Part shown: positions 23,086 through 31,311 of the stretch, piece after piece
How positions within the stretch are numbered: position 1 is the first letter of the stretch
How the letters are laid out: every line of letters starts with the position of its first letter
NCBI RefSeq assembly: GCF_900141985.1
Contig: NZ_FQZK01000027.1
Coordinates: forward strand, 1 to 64,000
Origin: Nocardiopsis flavescens
Lineage (GTDB): Bacteria; Actinomycetota; Actinomycetes; Streptosporangiales; Streptosporangiaceae
Length of the DNA stretch: 64,000 nucleotides
Reading direction: 5' to 3'
The notes under the pieces: generated by a model
Seen by the model: only the letters and a program-made list of their open reading frames with translations
The model's database searches: none
What the model was told of the DNA's origin: nothing
Position numbers and translations under genes: made by a program

Positions 23086-24903
23086 TCAGAGGACGTCGGG
23101 CGGGGTGTCCAGCACCGTGCGGTCGCGGGAGGCCACCAGGTCGAACTGCGGACCGGTGCGCGGCAGCTCGTGGCGGAAGAAGTAGGCCGCCGCCGCCCGC
23201 TTGCCGGCGCGGAACGCCGCGTCCCCGGCGTCCCGCGCGTCCCCCGCGTCTCCGAGGGCGACCAGCTGCTCCAGCCACATCCAGGCCACCACCACGTGCC
23301 CGACCGCCTCCAGGTAGGGGGTGGCGTTGGCCAGCGCCTCCGCGGGGTCGCCGCCGGCCCAGGCCGCCGCGGCGGTCCGGGCCACCCGGTCCAGCGCGGC
23401 GTCCAGCAGGTCGGCGAACTCCGCCTCGGCCCCGCCGCGCGCGCGGGCCCGCGCCGAGGTGGCCCCCGCCGTCTCCAGCAGCAGCGCCAGCCCGGCCCCG
23501 CCGCCCCGGACCGCCTTGCGCCCCAGCAGGTCCAGCGCCTGGATGCCGTGCGTGCCCTCGTGGATCGCGTTGAGCCGGTTGTCCCGGTAGTGCTGCTCCA
23601 CGTCGTACTCGCGCGTGTACCCGTACCCGCCGTGCACCTGGATCGCCAGGCTGTTGGCCTCCAGGCACCACTGCGAGGGCCAGCTCTTGGCGACGGGGGT
23701 GAGCACGTCCAGCAGTGCGTCGGCGCGCTCGCGCGCCGCCGCGTCCGGCGCGGTCTCGGCCTCGTCGACCAGCCGGGCGCAGTACAGGACCAGCGCCAGC
23801 GCCCCCTCCGCGTAGCTCTTCTGCGCCAGCAGCATCCGCCGCACGTCGGTGTGCTCGACGATGGGCACCGGCGGGCGCGAGGGGTCCTTGTCGCCGAGCG
23901 CGCGGCCCTGGAGCCGCTCGCGGGCGTAGGCCAGCGACTTCAGGTACCCGGTGTAGCCGAGGGCGGCGGCGCCCGAGCCGACCCCGATCCGGGCGCCGTT
24001 CATCATGTGGAACATGTACCGCAGCCCCTGGTGGGGCTCCCCGACCAGGTACCCGACGGCGCCGGGCCGCCCGCCGGGGGTGTGCCGCCCCTCGCCGAAG
24101 TTGAGCAGGGCGTTGGCGGTGCCGCGGTAGCCCATCTTGTGGTTGAGGCCGGCGGGCACGACGTCGTTGCGCTCGCCGAGTGAACCGTCGGCGTTCACCA
24201 GGTGCTTGGGCACGATGAACAGCGAGATGCCCTTGACCCCGGCCGGGCCGCCGGGGATCTTGGCCAGCACCAGGTGGACGATGTTCTCGGTGAGCTCGTG
24301 GTCGCCCGCCGAGATCCACATCTTGTTGCCGAACAGCCGGTACGTGCCGTCCCCGGCGTCCTGCGCCCGGGTGGTGATGTCGGCCAGGGAGCTGCCCGCC
24401 TGGGGCTCGGACAGGCACATGGTGCCGGTGAACCGGCCCTCCACCATGGGCCGCACGTAGGTGTCCACCTGCTCTGGGGTGCCGTGGGCGAGCAGCAGCC
24501 GGGCGTTGCCGACGGTGAGGAAGGGGTAGGCGGCGGAGCCCGGGTTGGCGGCCTGGAACCAGGCGTTGCACGCCCCGGCGACGACGTGGGGGAGCTGCCC
24601 GCCGCCGACGGAGGCGGGCAGCCCGGCCGCGTTGAGGCCGGTCTCGGCCAGGACCTCCAGGGCCTTCCCGACCTGGGGGATGACGTGGACGCGCTCGCCG
24701 TCGAACCGGGGCTCGTCGGTGTCGTTGGCCTTGTTGTGCGGGGCGAAGTGGTCGGTGGCGACGCGTTCGGCCAGGTCGAGGGCGCCGTCGAACGTCTCGC
24801 GGGAGTGGTCGGCGTAGGAGGGGCGCCGGGTGAGGGACTCGGCGTCGAGCCAGTCGTAGAGCAGGAATCGCAGGTCGCGGGCGGACAGCAGGGTGGACGC
24901 CAC
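23086..24903 (-). CDS. Acyl-CoA dehydrogenase, large (~600 residue) FadE type
   Basis: A 605-residue flavoenzyme: N-terminal extension, the FAD/substrate motif MCLSEPQAGSSLADI (residues ~165-180), MWISAGDHELTENI, and VHGGYGYTREYDVEQHYRDNRLNAIHEGTHGIQALDLLGRK, whose IHEGT Glu is the expected catalytic base. Length and the extra C-terminal domain match the long-chain dehydrogenase branch in actinobacterial beta-oxidation. GTG 24903 follows GAGGAGG. A TetR-type palindrome lies 25 bases upstream of the start. Confidence 0.92.
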   Translation of the reverse strand: MASTLLSARDLRFLLYDWLDAESLTRRPSYADHSRETFDGALDLAERVATDHFAPHNKANDTDEPRFDGERVHVIPQVGKALEVLAETGLNAAGLPASVGGGQLPHVVAGACNAWFQAANPGSAAYPFLTVGNARLLLAHGTPEQVDTYVRPMVEGRFTGTMCLSEPQAGSSLADITTRAQDAGDGTYRLFGNKMWISAGDHELTENIVHLVLAKIPGGPAGVKGISLFIVPKHLVNADGSLGERNDVVPAGLNHKMGYRGTANALLNFGEGRHTPGGRPGAVGYLVGEPHQGLRYMFHMMNGARIGVGSGAAALGYTGYLKSLAYARERLQGRALGDKDPSRPPVPIVEHTDVRRMLLAQKSYAEGALALVLYCARLVDEAETAPDAAARERADALLDVLTPVAKSWPSQWCLEANSLAIQVHGGYGYTREYDVEQHYRDNRLNAIHEGTHGIQALDLLGRKAVRGGGAGLALLLETAGATSARARARGGAEAEFADLLDAALDRVARTAAAAWAGGDPAEALANATPYLEAVGHVVVAWMWLEQLVALGDAGDARDAGDAAFRAGKRAAAAYFFRHELPRTGPQFDLVASRDRTVLDTPPDVL

Positions 24904-24927
24904 GGGGTCGCCTCCTCGGAGTGATGG

Positions 24928-24941
24928 ACCGACTGGTCGGT
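24928..24941. promoter_or_regulatory. TetR-type operator upstream of the acyl-CoA dehydrogenase gene
   Basis: ACCGAC, two bases, GTCGGT, immediately upstream of the ribosome site. It is nearly the same palindrome as at 25827-25840. No TetR gene is adjacent, so the regulator is elsewhere. Confidence 0.6.
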
Positions 24942-25318
24942 ATGGTACCCGTGCGGGCGGCGTCCCGGGGGCCCGGGGCCCGGCCGGGCGGCCGTTGCGG
25001 CGGCCCGCCCGTGCGCCGCCGGCGGACGCGTCCGGCCCGGGGGAGGGGCCCGGCGCTCCCGGCCGCCTGGGTACCCCTGTCCGCGGGGCGGCCCGTCGGC
25101 GGCCCGCCGTCTCCGCGGACGGCCGATGGCCTCGGGGGCACGTATTGCGGAGTGCTGCGACCTTTGCGCGGGTGCGTGCCCGCAGCCGTGGCCGTTGCCG
25201 GGTCCCGGCTCCCCCTGACCCCGGCCGGGGAGGGTGCCGCGGCCCCCGGCGGGCGGCGGCGCACGCCCTAGGCTGGGCGTGCACGTCCGACCGCCGCACG
25301 CCCACGACAAGGAGCGCC
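24942..25318. other. Intergenic region upstream of aroQ
   Basis: About 377 GC-rich bases between divergent genes. I see no gene and no clear hairpin; GGAGTGCTGCGACC near 25150 is part of a slightly less GC-rich stretch that may hold promoter elements. Confidence 0.3.
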
Positions 25319-25792
25319 GTGTCCACTCCCGCCGCCGACCCCTCCCGCACCGTCCTGCTGCTCAACGGCCCCAACATCAACCTGCTCGGCACCCGCGACC
25401 CCGCCCAGTACGGGACCACCACCCTGGTCGAGATCGAGGCCCGCGCGGCCGAACTCGGCAAGGAGCTGGGGGTGGAGGTGGTCTGCGCGCAGAGCAACGG
25501 CGAGGGCGAGATGGTCGACCGCCTGCACGCCGCCCGCGGCTGGGCCGGCGTGGTCATGAACCCCGGCGCCTACGCCCACTACAGCATCGCGCTGCGCGAC
25601 GCCGTCGACGCCATCGAGGCCCCCGTGGTGGAGGTGCACATCTCCAACGTGTACGCCCGCGAGGAGTTCCGGCACACCTCCGTCACCGCCCCGGTGGCCG
25701 CCGGGTACGTCGCCGGGTGCGGCGTGTTCGGCTACGAGTTGGCCCTGCGCGCGGTCCTGCACCGGGCGGCCGAGCGCGGCGCCCTGGGCTGA
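25319..25792 (+). CDS. aroQ: Type II 3-dehydroquinate dehydratase
   Basis: A 157-residue cytosolic enzyme of the shikimate pathway, removing water from 3-dehydroquinate. VLLLNGPNINLLGTRDPAQYG (with the usual Glu/Pro region slightly altered), QSNGEGEMVDRLH, VMNPGAYAHYSIALRDA and VEVHISNVYAREEFRHTS match the family from end to end; the catalytic Tyr is in the DPAQYG loop and the His in VHISN. GTG 25319 has AAGGAG five bases upstream. No other aro gene is nearby; the type II enzyme can work in biosynthesis or quinate use. Confidence 0.95.
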   Translation: MSTPAADPSRTVLLLNGPNINLLGTRDPAQYGTTTLVEIEARAAELGKELGVEVVCAQSNGEGEMVDRLHAARGWAGVVMNPGAYAHYSIALRDAVDAIEAPVVEVHISNVYAREEFRHTSVTAPVAAGYVAGCGVFGYELALRAVLHRAAERGALG

Positions 25793-25826
25793 CGCTCCCG
25801 CCGCGCGCCCGTGCCCCCCGGGGGGT

Positions 25827-25840
25827 ACCGACCGGTCGGT
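25827..25840. promoter_or_regulatory. Perfect TetR-type palindrome between convergent genes
   Basis: ACCGACCGGTCGGT is perfectly symmetric and matches the site at 24928. It lies in the 83 base gap between the 3' ends of aroQ and the phosphatase gene, an unexpected place for an operator. Confidence 0.6.
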
Positions 25841-25875
25841 CTCGCCCGGGCGCACGGGCGCGCGGCGCACCGGGC

Positions 25876-26511
25876 TCAGCGGAAGGTCGTGAGCGCCTCC
25901 CCGTCCCGCTCCAGGTGCGCGTGGTCGTTGAACGACAGCAGCCGGGTGCCGCCGCGCCCGTGCACCACCTTGGTGAGCGACCCGTTCACCACGATCCGGT
26001 TCAGCTCCAGGAACCCGTGCTCCGGGGCTCGCAGCAGCGCCGCCGCCACCGTCGCGACCACCCCCGCCGAGGTGAACACCAGCGCCGACTCGCCCCGGCC
26101 CAGCCCGGCCGCCGTCTCCTCCAGCGCGGCCAGCACCCCGCCGCGGAACCCCTCCCAGCTGCCCGGCCCCGCGCCGCCGGCGCCGATCCACGCCGACAGC
26201 CCGGCGTCCAGCCGCTCCTGGAGGGTGCCCGCGGCGGCGGGGGAGCGGGCCAGCAGCTCCAGGTGCCCGTACTCGTTCCAGCGCTCGTCGACCACCGGCG
26301 CGGCGTCGATCCCGGCCCCGGCCAGCGCGGTCCGCGCCGTCTGGCGCTGCCTGCGCAGCGACCCCGACAGCACGGCCGCGGGGCGCAGCCCGCGGCGCGC
26401 CAGCTCGGCGCCCAGCAGCCGTGCCTGCTCGTGCCCGGTGGGGCTCAACTCGTCGTAGTCCCGCGCCTCCGGCGATGCCTTGCCGTGGCGGATGAGGTAG
26501 ATGCTCGGCAT
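25876..26511 (-). CDS. Histidine phosphatase family protein
   Basis: A 211-residue protein with the phosphoglycerate-mutase-like catalytic motif IRHGKAS at residues ~7-13 (RHG, phosphohistidine), LSPTGHEQARLLGAEL and LSGSLRRQRQTA (second Arg cluster). The second catalytic His, usually in a GHG or SHG motif, is replaced by FTSAGVV, though general features remain; activity may be limited or different. ATG 26511 has no strong ribosome site. It stands alone beside a terminator. Confidence 0.85.
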   Translation of the reverse strand: MPSIYLIRHGKASPEARDYDELSPTGHEQARLLGAELARRGLRPAAVLSGSLRRQRQTARTALAGAGIDAAPVVDERWNEYGHLELLARSPAAAGTLQERLDAGLSAWIGAGGAGPGSWEGFRGGVLAALEETAAGLGRGESALVFTSAGVVATVAAALLRAPEHGFLELNRIVVNGSLTKVVHGRGGTRLLSFNDHAHLERDGEALTTFR

Positions 26512-26640
26512 CGCCCCAGGGTACGAGCGGGCCCCGCCGGGCCCGCGTCCCGCCCCCGCCGCACCGGCGGTGCGCCGACCCGCGGCGCACACGCCCCGCC
26601 CTCGCCGCGCACACGCCCCACCCCCGCCGAGCACGCGGAC

Positions 26641-26672
26641 GGGGCCGGGGAGCGCCGACGCTCCCCGGCCCC
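26641..26672 (-). terminator. Terminator of the TRAP/RraA operon
   Basis: GGGGCCGGGGAGCG, loop CCGA, and its perfect 14 base complement, starting 18 bases beyond the RraA-like stop. Confidence 0.7.
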
Positions 26673-26689
26673 GCCGTTCGGGGTCCCCG

Positions 26690-27337
26690 TCAGGGACGGT
26701 ACGCGGCCGCCCCGGAGAACTCGGCGATCGAGCCCCCCGCGGCGATGGACGCGCGGGCCGGGATCTCGGCGTCCTCCTTGGCCTTGAGCAGGGCGCCCAG
26801 GCCCACCGCCTCCTCGGGCGCCAGGAACGCCACGCCGTCGGAGTCGGCGAACACCACGTCGCCCGGGCGCACGACCGCGCCCGCGATGCTCACGGGGACG
26901 TTGATCGCGCCCTCGATCCCGGCGATCCGCGTGGTCAGCGGGCTGAAGCCGCGGGAGAGCACGGGCAGGTCGTAGGCGAGGGTCTCGTCGTGGTCGTTGA
27001 CCGAGCCGTCGATGACCGCGCCGACCGCGCCGCGCGCCTTGGCGGTGTAGGACACCAGGCCGCCGAAGCACGACCGCTGGAGGTCGCCGGACTGGTCGAC
27101 GACGAGCACGTCGCCGGGGCGCAGCATGTCGGCGGCCATGTGGACGGCGGTGGAGTCCAGGTGCGGGATGCGCACGGTGACGGCCGTGCCGACGAACTTC
27201 AGCGGTCGGCGGTTGGGCGTCAGTCCCAGGGCGAAGCCGTGGTCGCGCAGGTGGCCCAGGGTGGAGACGCACGTCGGGGACAGCTCGTCGACGAGGGACC
27301 CGTCGATCTGGCCCGGCATCTCGTTCACGGTGAACAC
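26690..27337 (-). CDS. RraA-like / 4-hydroxy-4-methyl-2-oxoglutarate aldolase family protein
   Basis: A 215-residue protein of the RraA/HMG aldolase family: TAVTVR, RPGDVLVVDQSGDLQRSCFGGLVSYTAKARGAVGAVIDGSVND (Gly-rich active-site loop with G-x-x-x-D near GAVIDGSV) and VRPGDVVFADSDGVAFL. Family members are divalent-metal class II aldolases or oxaloacetate decarboxylases. GTG 27337 follows AAAGGA. As the last gene of a TRAP/aldolase/nitrilase operon it is more likely catabolic than an RNase E inhibitor. Confidence 0.85.
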   Translation of the reverse strand: MFTVNEMPGQIDGSLVDELSPTCVSTLGHLRDHGFALGLTPNRRPLKFVGTAVTVRIPHLDSTAVHMAADMLRPGDVLVVDQSGDLQRSCFGGLVSYTAKARGAVGAVIDGSVNDHDETLAYDLPVLSRGFSPLTTRIAGIEGAINVPVSIAGAVVRPGDVVFADSDGVAFLAPEEAVGLGALLKAKEDAEIPARASIAAGGSIAEFSGAAAYRP

Positions 27338-27370
27338 GGGGAGGTCCTTTCCGGTCGGTGGGGCGCGGCT

Positions 27371-28783
27371 CTACTGCGCGCTGGAGAGGTAGGGGATGAA
27401 GGTGGTGATCTCGGGGACCAGGATGAGGATGGCCACGACGACGAAGTCGGCGATGATGAACGGCACGATGCCGCGGAAGATCCGACCCAGCCCGGCCTCG
27501 GGCACGGCGCCGGAGTAGACGAAGGCGTTCATGCCGACCGGCGGCGTGATGAGCGCCATCTCGGCCACCTTCACGATGAGCACGCCCAGCCAGATGCCGT
27601 CGAACCCGTAGCCGACCAGGATCGGGTGCAGCAGCGGCCCCGCGATGAGGATCATCGAGATCCCGTCGAGGAACATGCCCAGCGGCAGCAGCACCAGCAG
27701 GCACAGCACCAGCACCACGTACGCGTTGAGGTCGGCGGACAGGACGGCGTTGACGACCGCGGTGCTCGCCCCGGACAGGGCCAGGAAGTACGTGAACACC
27801 CCGGCGCCGACCATGAGCAGGAACGTCATGGCGGTCATCCCCACGGCCTCGGCCACGGAGTCCCTGACCACGCGCATCCACCGCGGCGGGCGGGTGCGGA
27901 TGAGCAGGATGACCAGAGCCGACACCGCGCCGAAGGACGCCGCCTCGGTGGCGGTGGCCACGCCCAGGTAGATCGTGCCGATGGACACCGCGAAGATGAC
28001 CACCAGGAAGCCGAAGCCGACCAGGTCCAGGGGCGGGGGGCGGTTGCCCGCGGGGTCCCGCGCCGCCTCCGGGGCCGGGTCGCCGCCGGGTGCCGCGGGG
28101 GTCCCCGCGGAGCCCGCCGCCGCGGCGCCGACCTTCTCGCGCTCCCGCTCCCGGGCCGCCCTGCGGCGGTCGCCCAGGACCACCAGCAGCACGATGGTGA
28201 CCGCGTAGACGAGGATCGTCAGCAGGCCCGGGCCGATGCCGGCCAGCAGCAGCTGCCCGATGTTCTCCTCGGTGACCACGCCGTACAGCACGAGCACGAT
28301 GGACGGCGGGATCAGCACGCCCAGCGTGCCGCCCGCGCAGACCACGCCCGCGGCCAGGCGCAGCCCGTGCCCGGCCCTGACGATGGCGTCCGTGGACACC
28401 CGCGCCATGGTGGCCACCGTGGCGACGCTGGAGCCCGTGACCGCGGCGAACAGCCCCGATCCGGACAGCGACGCCAGCGCGGTGCCGCCCGGCAGGCGGC
28501 GCAGCACCCGCGAGGCCAGGTCGAACCCGGCCTGGGCGAGCCGGGCGTGCACGGCGAACACGCCCATGAGGATGAACAGCGGGATGATGGTCAGCGAGTA
28601 GTCGGCCGCCGTGGAGTACGGCTGGTTGGCCGCCGTGCTGACCGCGGCGCCCGTGCTGCGCATGAGCACGACGCCGAGCAGGCCCGCGAGCATCAGGGAG
28701 AGCCCGACGTGGAACCTGATGGCGAGCAGCCCCAGGAAGACGGCGAACACCGCCACCAGGATGAGGATCGTTCCTCCGGTCAT
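27371..28783 (-). CDS. dctM: TRAP transporter large permease (DctM)
   Basis: A 470-residue membrane protein with ~12 helices, the ion-coupled translocation subunit of a TRAP importer: GLLAIRFHVGLSLMLAG, GSGLFAAVTGSSVATVATM, GGTLGVLIPPSIVLVLYGVVTEENIGQLL and PVGMNAFVYSGA are standard DctM blocks. Between helices at ~residue 225-275 is a ~50 residue charged, Ala/Pro-rich loop (RRRAAREREREKVGAAAAGS) longer than usual. ATG 28783 overlaps the small permease stop (ATGA). Confidence 0.92.
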   Translation of the reverse strand: MTGGTILILVAVFAVFLGLLAIRFHVGLSLMLAGLLGVVLMRSTGAAVSTAANQPYSTAADYSLTIIPLFILMGVFAVHARLAQAGFDLASRVLRRLPGGTALASLSGSGLFAAVTGSSVATVATMARVSTDAIVRAGHGLRLAAGVVCAGGTLGVLIPPSIVLVLYGVVTEENIGQLLLAGIGPGLLTILVYAVTIVLLVVLGDRRRAAREREREKVGAAAAGSAGTPAAPGGDPAPEAARDPAGNRPPPLDLVGFGFLVVIFAVSIGTIYLGVATATEAASFGAVSALVILLIRTRPPRWMRVVRDSVAEAVGMTAMTFLLMVGAGVFTYFLALSGASTAVVNAVLSADLNAYVVLVLCLLVLLPLGMFLDGISMILIAGPLLHPILVGYGFDGIWLGVLIVKVAEMALITPPVGMNAFVYSGAVPEAGLGRIFRGIVPFIIADFVVVAILILVPEITTFIPYLSSAQ

Positions 28784-29397
28784 CGCGGGACCTCCCCGTG
28801 GTGGGCCGCGGCCGGGGACACCGGTTCCGGGGCGGTGTCCGGTGCGCCCGCGTCGATGACGACCGCCTCGGTGGCGGCGGCGGGACCGTCGTCGGGCTCG
28901 CGTCCGGCCAGGCGGGCGCGCAGCCGTGCGGCCTCGCGGCCGACCGCGGCCACGAAGAACAGCAGGAACGACAGGAAGAGGACGAGCTTGGCCGGCCAGG
29001 TGGGCAGGCGCAGGATGTCGTTGGTGGTCTCGCTGCGGTCGACGGCGCTGAACAGCACCTCGCCCAGCCCCCAGACCATGAGGGCGCCGACGACCACCAG
29101 CAGCACCGCGCGCACCGCGGACAGCACCGTGCGGGTGCGGTGCCCCAGGCGCTCCTCGATGAGGCTCACCGCGACGTGGCGGCCGTCGAGCTCGGCGGAG
29201 GACAGCCCCAGGAAGGCGACCGCCACCAGGAGCAGGGTGGAGATGTCCACGGTGCCCAGGATCGATCGGCCCTGGACGTTGCGGCTCACCACGTCGGCCA
29301 CGGTCAGCAGCATCAGGACCAGCAGCAGCAGGCCCGCGGCCAGGCTGAACACGGTGGACGCGGACGCCAGGGGCCGCGTCGGGCGGAACCGGGTCAT
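28780..29397 (-). CDS. dctQ: TRAP transporter small permease (DctQ)
   Basis: A 205-residue protein with four membrane helices (VFSLAAGLLLLVLMLLTVADVVSRNV at the N-terminus, the ELDGRHVAVSLIEERL loop, then two further helices), typical of DctQ. The C-terminal ~45 residues are hydrophilic. Both ends overlap neighbours by four bases (ATGA), so stoichiometric translation with DctM and the binding protein is expected. Confidence 0.9.
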   Translation of the reverse strand: MTRFRPTRPLASASTVFSLAAGLLLLVLMLLTVADVVSRNVQGRSILGTVDISTLLLVAVAFLGLSSAELDGRHVAVSLIEERLGHRTRTVLSAVRAVLLVVVGALMVWGLGEVLFSAVDRSETTNDILRLPTWPAKLVLFLSFLLFFVAAVGREAARLRARLAGREPDDGPAAATEAVVIDAGAPDTAPEPVSPAAAHHGEVPR

Positions 29398-30509
29398 GCG
29401 TCCCCACCTCCCATGCAGGCGACCAGCGGGTCGGCGTAGTCGGAGGACTCCGACTCCTCGGCGATGATCCGCCGGTAGTCGTCCAGGACCGACCGGGCGT
29501 CGTAGCCGCGCTCCTCGTAGCGCGCCACCCACGACTCGGCGGCGTCCACCTCCTCGCGCAGCTCCGACACCTGGTCCTCGGGCAGCGAGGCGAACTCCGC
29601 GCCGGACTCCCTGAGCTCGGTGCAGGAGGTCTCGCCCAGCGCGTCCATCTCCTCCAGGCCGAAGGAGATCCCCCGCGCGGAGACCTCGGTGAGGGCGTCG
29701 CGGTACTCCTGCGGCATGCCCTGGAAGAGCTCCTCGTTGACGACCACGATCGAGGACGAGTACGCCCCGATGCCCGGGTCGAGCACGTACGGGGTGGTCG
29801 TCGACAGGCCGAAGGTCGGCAGGTTGGCGATGGCCAGCGAGGTGTAGCCGTCCACCACGCCGCGGGACATGGACTCGTAGATGTCGTTGGCCGTCATGGC
29901 CACCGGGTTGGCGCCCGCGGCCAGCATGACCTCCGAGGTCAGGCCGCCCGCCCGGACGCTGCGCCCGCGCAGGTCGTCCAGGTCGCGGGCCTCCTGCTGG
30001 AGCCCGACCGCGGCGATGCCCAGCGGCAGCGGGAACAGCAGGCGCACGCCCTGGCGGTCGAAGTCCTCGCGGTAGACCTCGTTCTCCTCGTAGAGGCGCT
30101 CGATGGCGGTCATCTGCACCTCCGGGTTCTTGGTCTCGAAGGGCAGCTCGATGACGGTGAACATCGACAGGTCCGAGGCGGCGTAGATGGAGCCGACCTG
30201 GGCCATGTCGGCGCGGCCGTCCAGGGTGGCCTGGACCGACTCGTCCGCGCCCACCAGGCTCTGCGAGTAGTGGAACCGGACGGTGACGCCGCCGTCGGTG
30301 GCCTCCTCGACCTCCTCGGCCCACCGCTGGATGGCGCGGGACTGGTCGGAGGTGGAGTTGGAGTACGTCGTGTAGTGCAGGACGTAGGTGCCGTCGGCAC
30401 CCGCGGCGCCCGAGCACGCGGTCGCGGTGAGCGCCAGGGCGGCCCCGGCGGCGGCCGCCTGGAGGCGCCGCCGGGACCTGTTCGGGGTGTGGGATCCGAA
30501 TGCCTTCAT
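29394..30509 (-). CDS. dctP: TRAP transporter substrate-binding lipoprotein (DctP)
   Basis: A 371-residue exported binding protein with a lipobox (LTATAC, residues ~27-32). It has the DctP pattern: YTTYSNSTSDQSRAIQRWAEEVEEATDGGVTVRFHYSQSLVGADESVQATLDGRADMAQVGS, then LRGRSVRAGG, which carries the Arg that normally binds a carboxylate. Substrate is probably an organic acid. The first gene after the nitrilase (4 base gap), it belongs to the same operon. ATG 30509. Confidence 0.92.
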   Translation of the reverse strand: MKAFGSHTPNRSRRRLQAAAAGAALALTATACSGAAGADGTYVLHYTTYSNSTSDQSRAIQRWAEEVEEATDGGVTVRFHYSQSLVGADESVQATLDGRADMAQVGSIYAASDLSMFTVIELPFETKNPEVQMTAIERLYEENEVYREDFDRQGVRLLFPLPLGIAAVGLQQEARDLDDLRGRSVRAGGLTSEVMLAAGANPVAMTANDIYESMSRGVVDGYTSLAIANLPTFGLSTTTPYVLDPGIGAYSSSIVVVNEELFQGMPQEYRDALTEVSARGISFGLEEMDALGETSCTELRESGAEFASLPEDQVSELREEVDAAESWVARYEERGYDARSVLDDYRRIIAEESESSDYADPLVACMGGGDA

Positions 30510-30513
30510 GGCG

Positions 30514-31311
30514 CTACTCCGCTGGTGCCACGCGGTAGCGCCGCAGCGTCAGGGCGGGGTTGGCCCTGCGGACCGCGTCCAGCCGCGCCCGCTCCAGGAC
30601 GGCCGTCCCCACGCCCGGGGCCTCGCCGAGCGAGGCCAGGGCGATGCCCATCGGGTCGACGACGGCGCTGTTGCCCGAGCCGGTCGGCCCGCTCTGGTCG
30701 GCGGCGAGCACGTAGACGGTGTTCTCGATCGCCCGGGCGCGCAGCAGCGTGTTCCAGTGGTACTCCTTGAGCGGGCCGGGGACCCACTCGGCGGGCAGCG
30801 CGACGACGTCCGCCCCGGCGTCCACCAGGACCCGGGTGGTCTCGGGGAAGCGCAGGTCGTAGCAGGTCTGCATGCCCACCGTGAACCCGTCGACCTCCAG
30901 CAGCTGGGGCGCGGCCGGGTCGGCCGCGATGACGCGGTCGGACTCCTTGTAGCCGAAGGCGTCGTAGAGGTGCACCTTGCGGTAGACCGCGCGGACCTCC
31001 CCCTCGCCCAGGCCGACCAGGGTGTTGTGGATGCGCCCGTTCTCCGCGGTCTCGTTGATCCCGGCGACGGCGAACACGCCGAGTTCGGCGGTCAGCTCCC
31101 GCAGGCGGGCCACGGTGGGCCCGTCCAGGGTCTCGGCGGCGTCGACGAACCGGTCGTCCATGGCCGGGGCGGTGAACACCGCGTACTCGGGGAGGACGAC
31201 CAGGCGCGCGCCGCGGCCGGCGGCCTCGCGCAGGAGGCGCTCGATCTCGGCCAGGTTGGCGGCCTTGTCCTCGGTGGGGGCGAACTGGGCGACGGCGACG
31301 TTCAGGGTCAT
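30514..31311 (-). CDS. Nitrilase-superfamily amidohydrolase
   Basis: A 265-residue carbon-nitrogen hydrolase with the catalytic triad visible: Glu in LVVLPEYAVF (~residue 42), Lys in YRKVHLYDAFGYKE (~112) and Cys in GMQTCYDLRFPE (~145). The family contains omega-amidases, N-carbamoylases and deaminated-glutathione amidases. Placed between an HpaI-type aldolase and a carboxylate importer, it may release a carboxylate from an amide. ATG 31311 overlaps the aldolase stop by one base (TGATG). Confidence 0.9.
   Translation of the reverse strand: MTLNVAVAQFAPTEDKAANLAEIERLLREAAGRGARLVVLPEYAVFTAPAMDDRFVDAAETLDGPTVARLRELTAELGVFAVAGINETAENGRIHNTLVGLGEGEVRAVYRKVHLYDAFGYKESDRVIAADPAAPQLLEVDGFTVGMQTCYDLRFPETTRVLVDAGADVVALPAEWVPGPLKEYHWNTLLRARAIENTVYVLAADQSGPTGSGNSAVVDPMGIALASLGEAPGVGTAVLERARLDAVRRANPALTLRRYRVAPAE

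Noticed and set aside
26501..29467. 988-codon plus-strand frame over the TRAP operon
   Set aside because: Antisense of DctM, DctQ and RraA; His/Gly/Arg/Asp-rich shadow.
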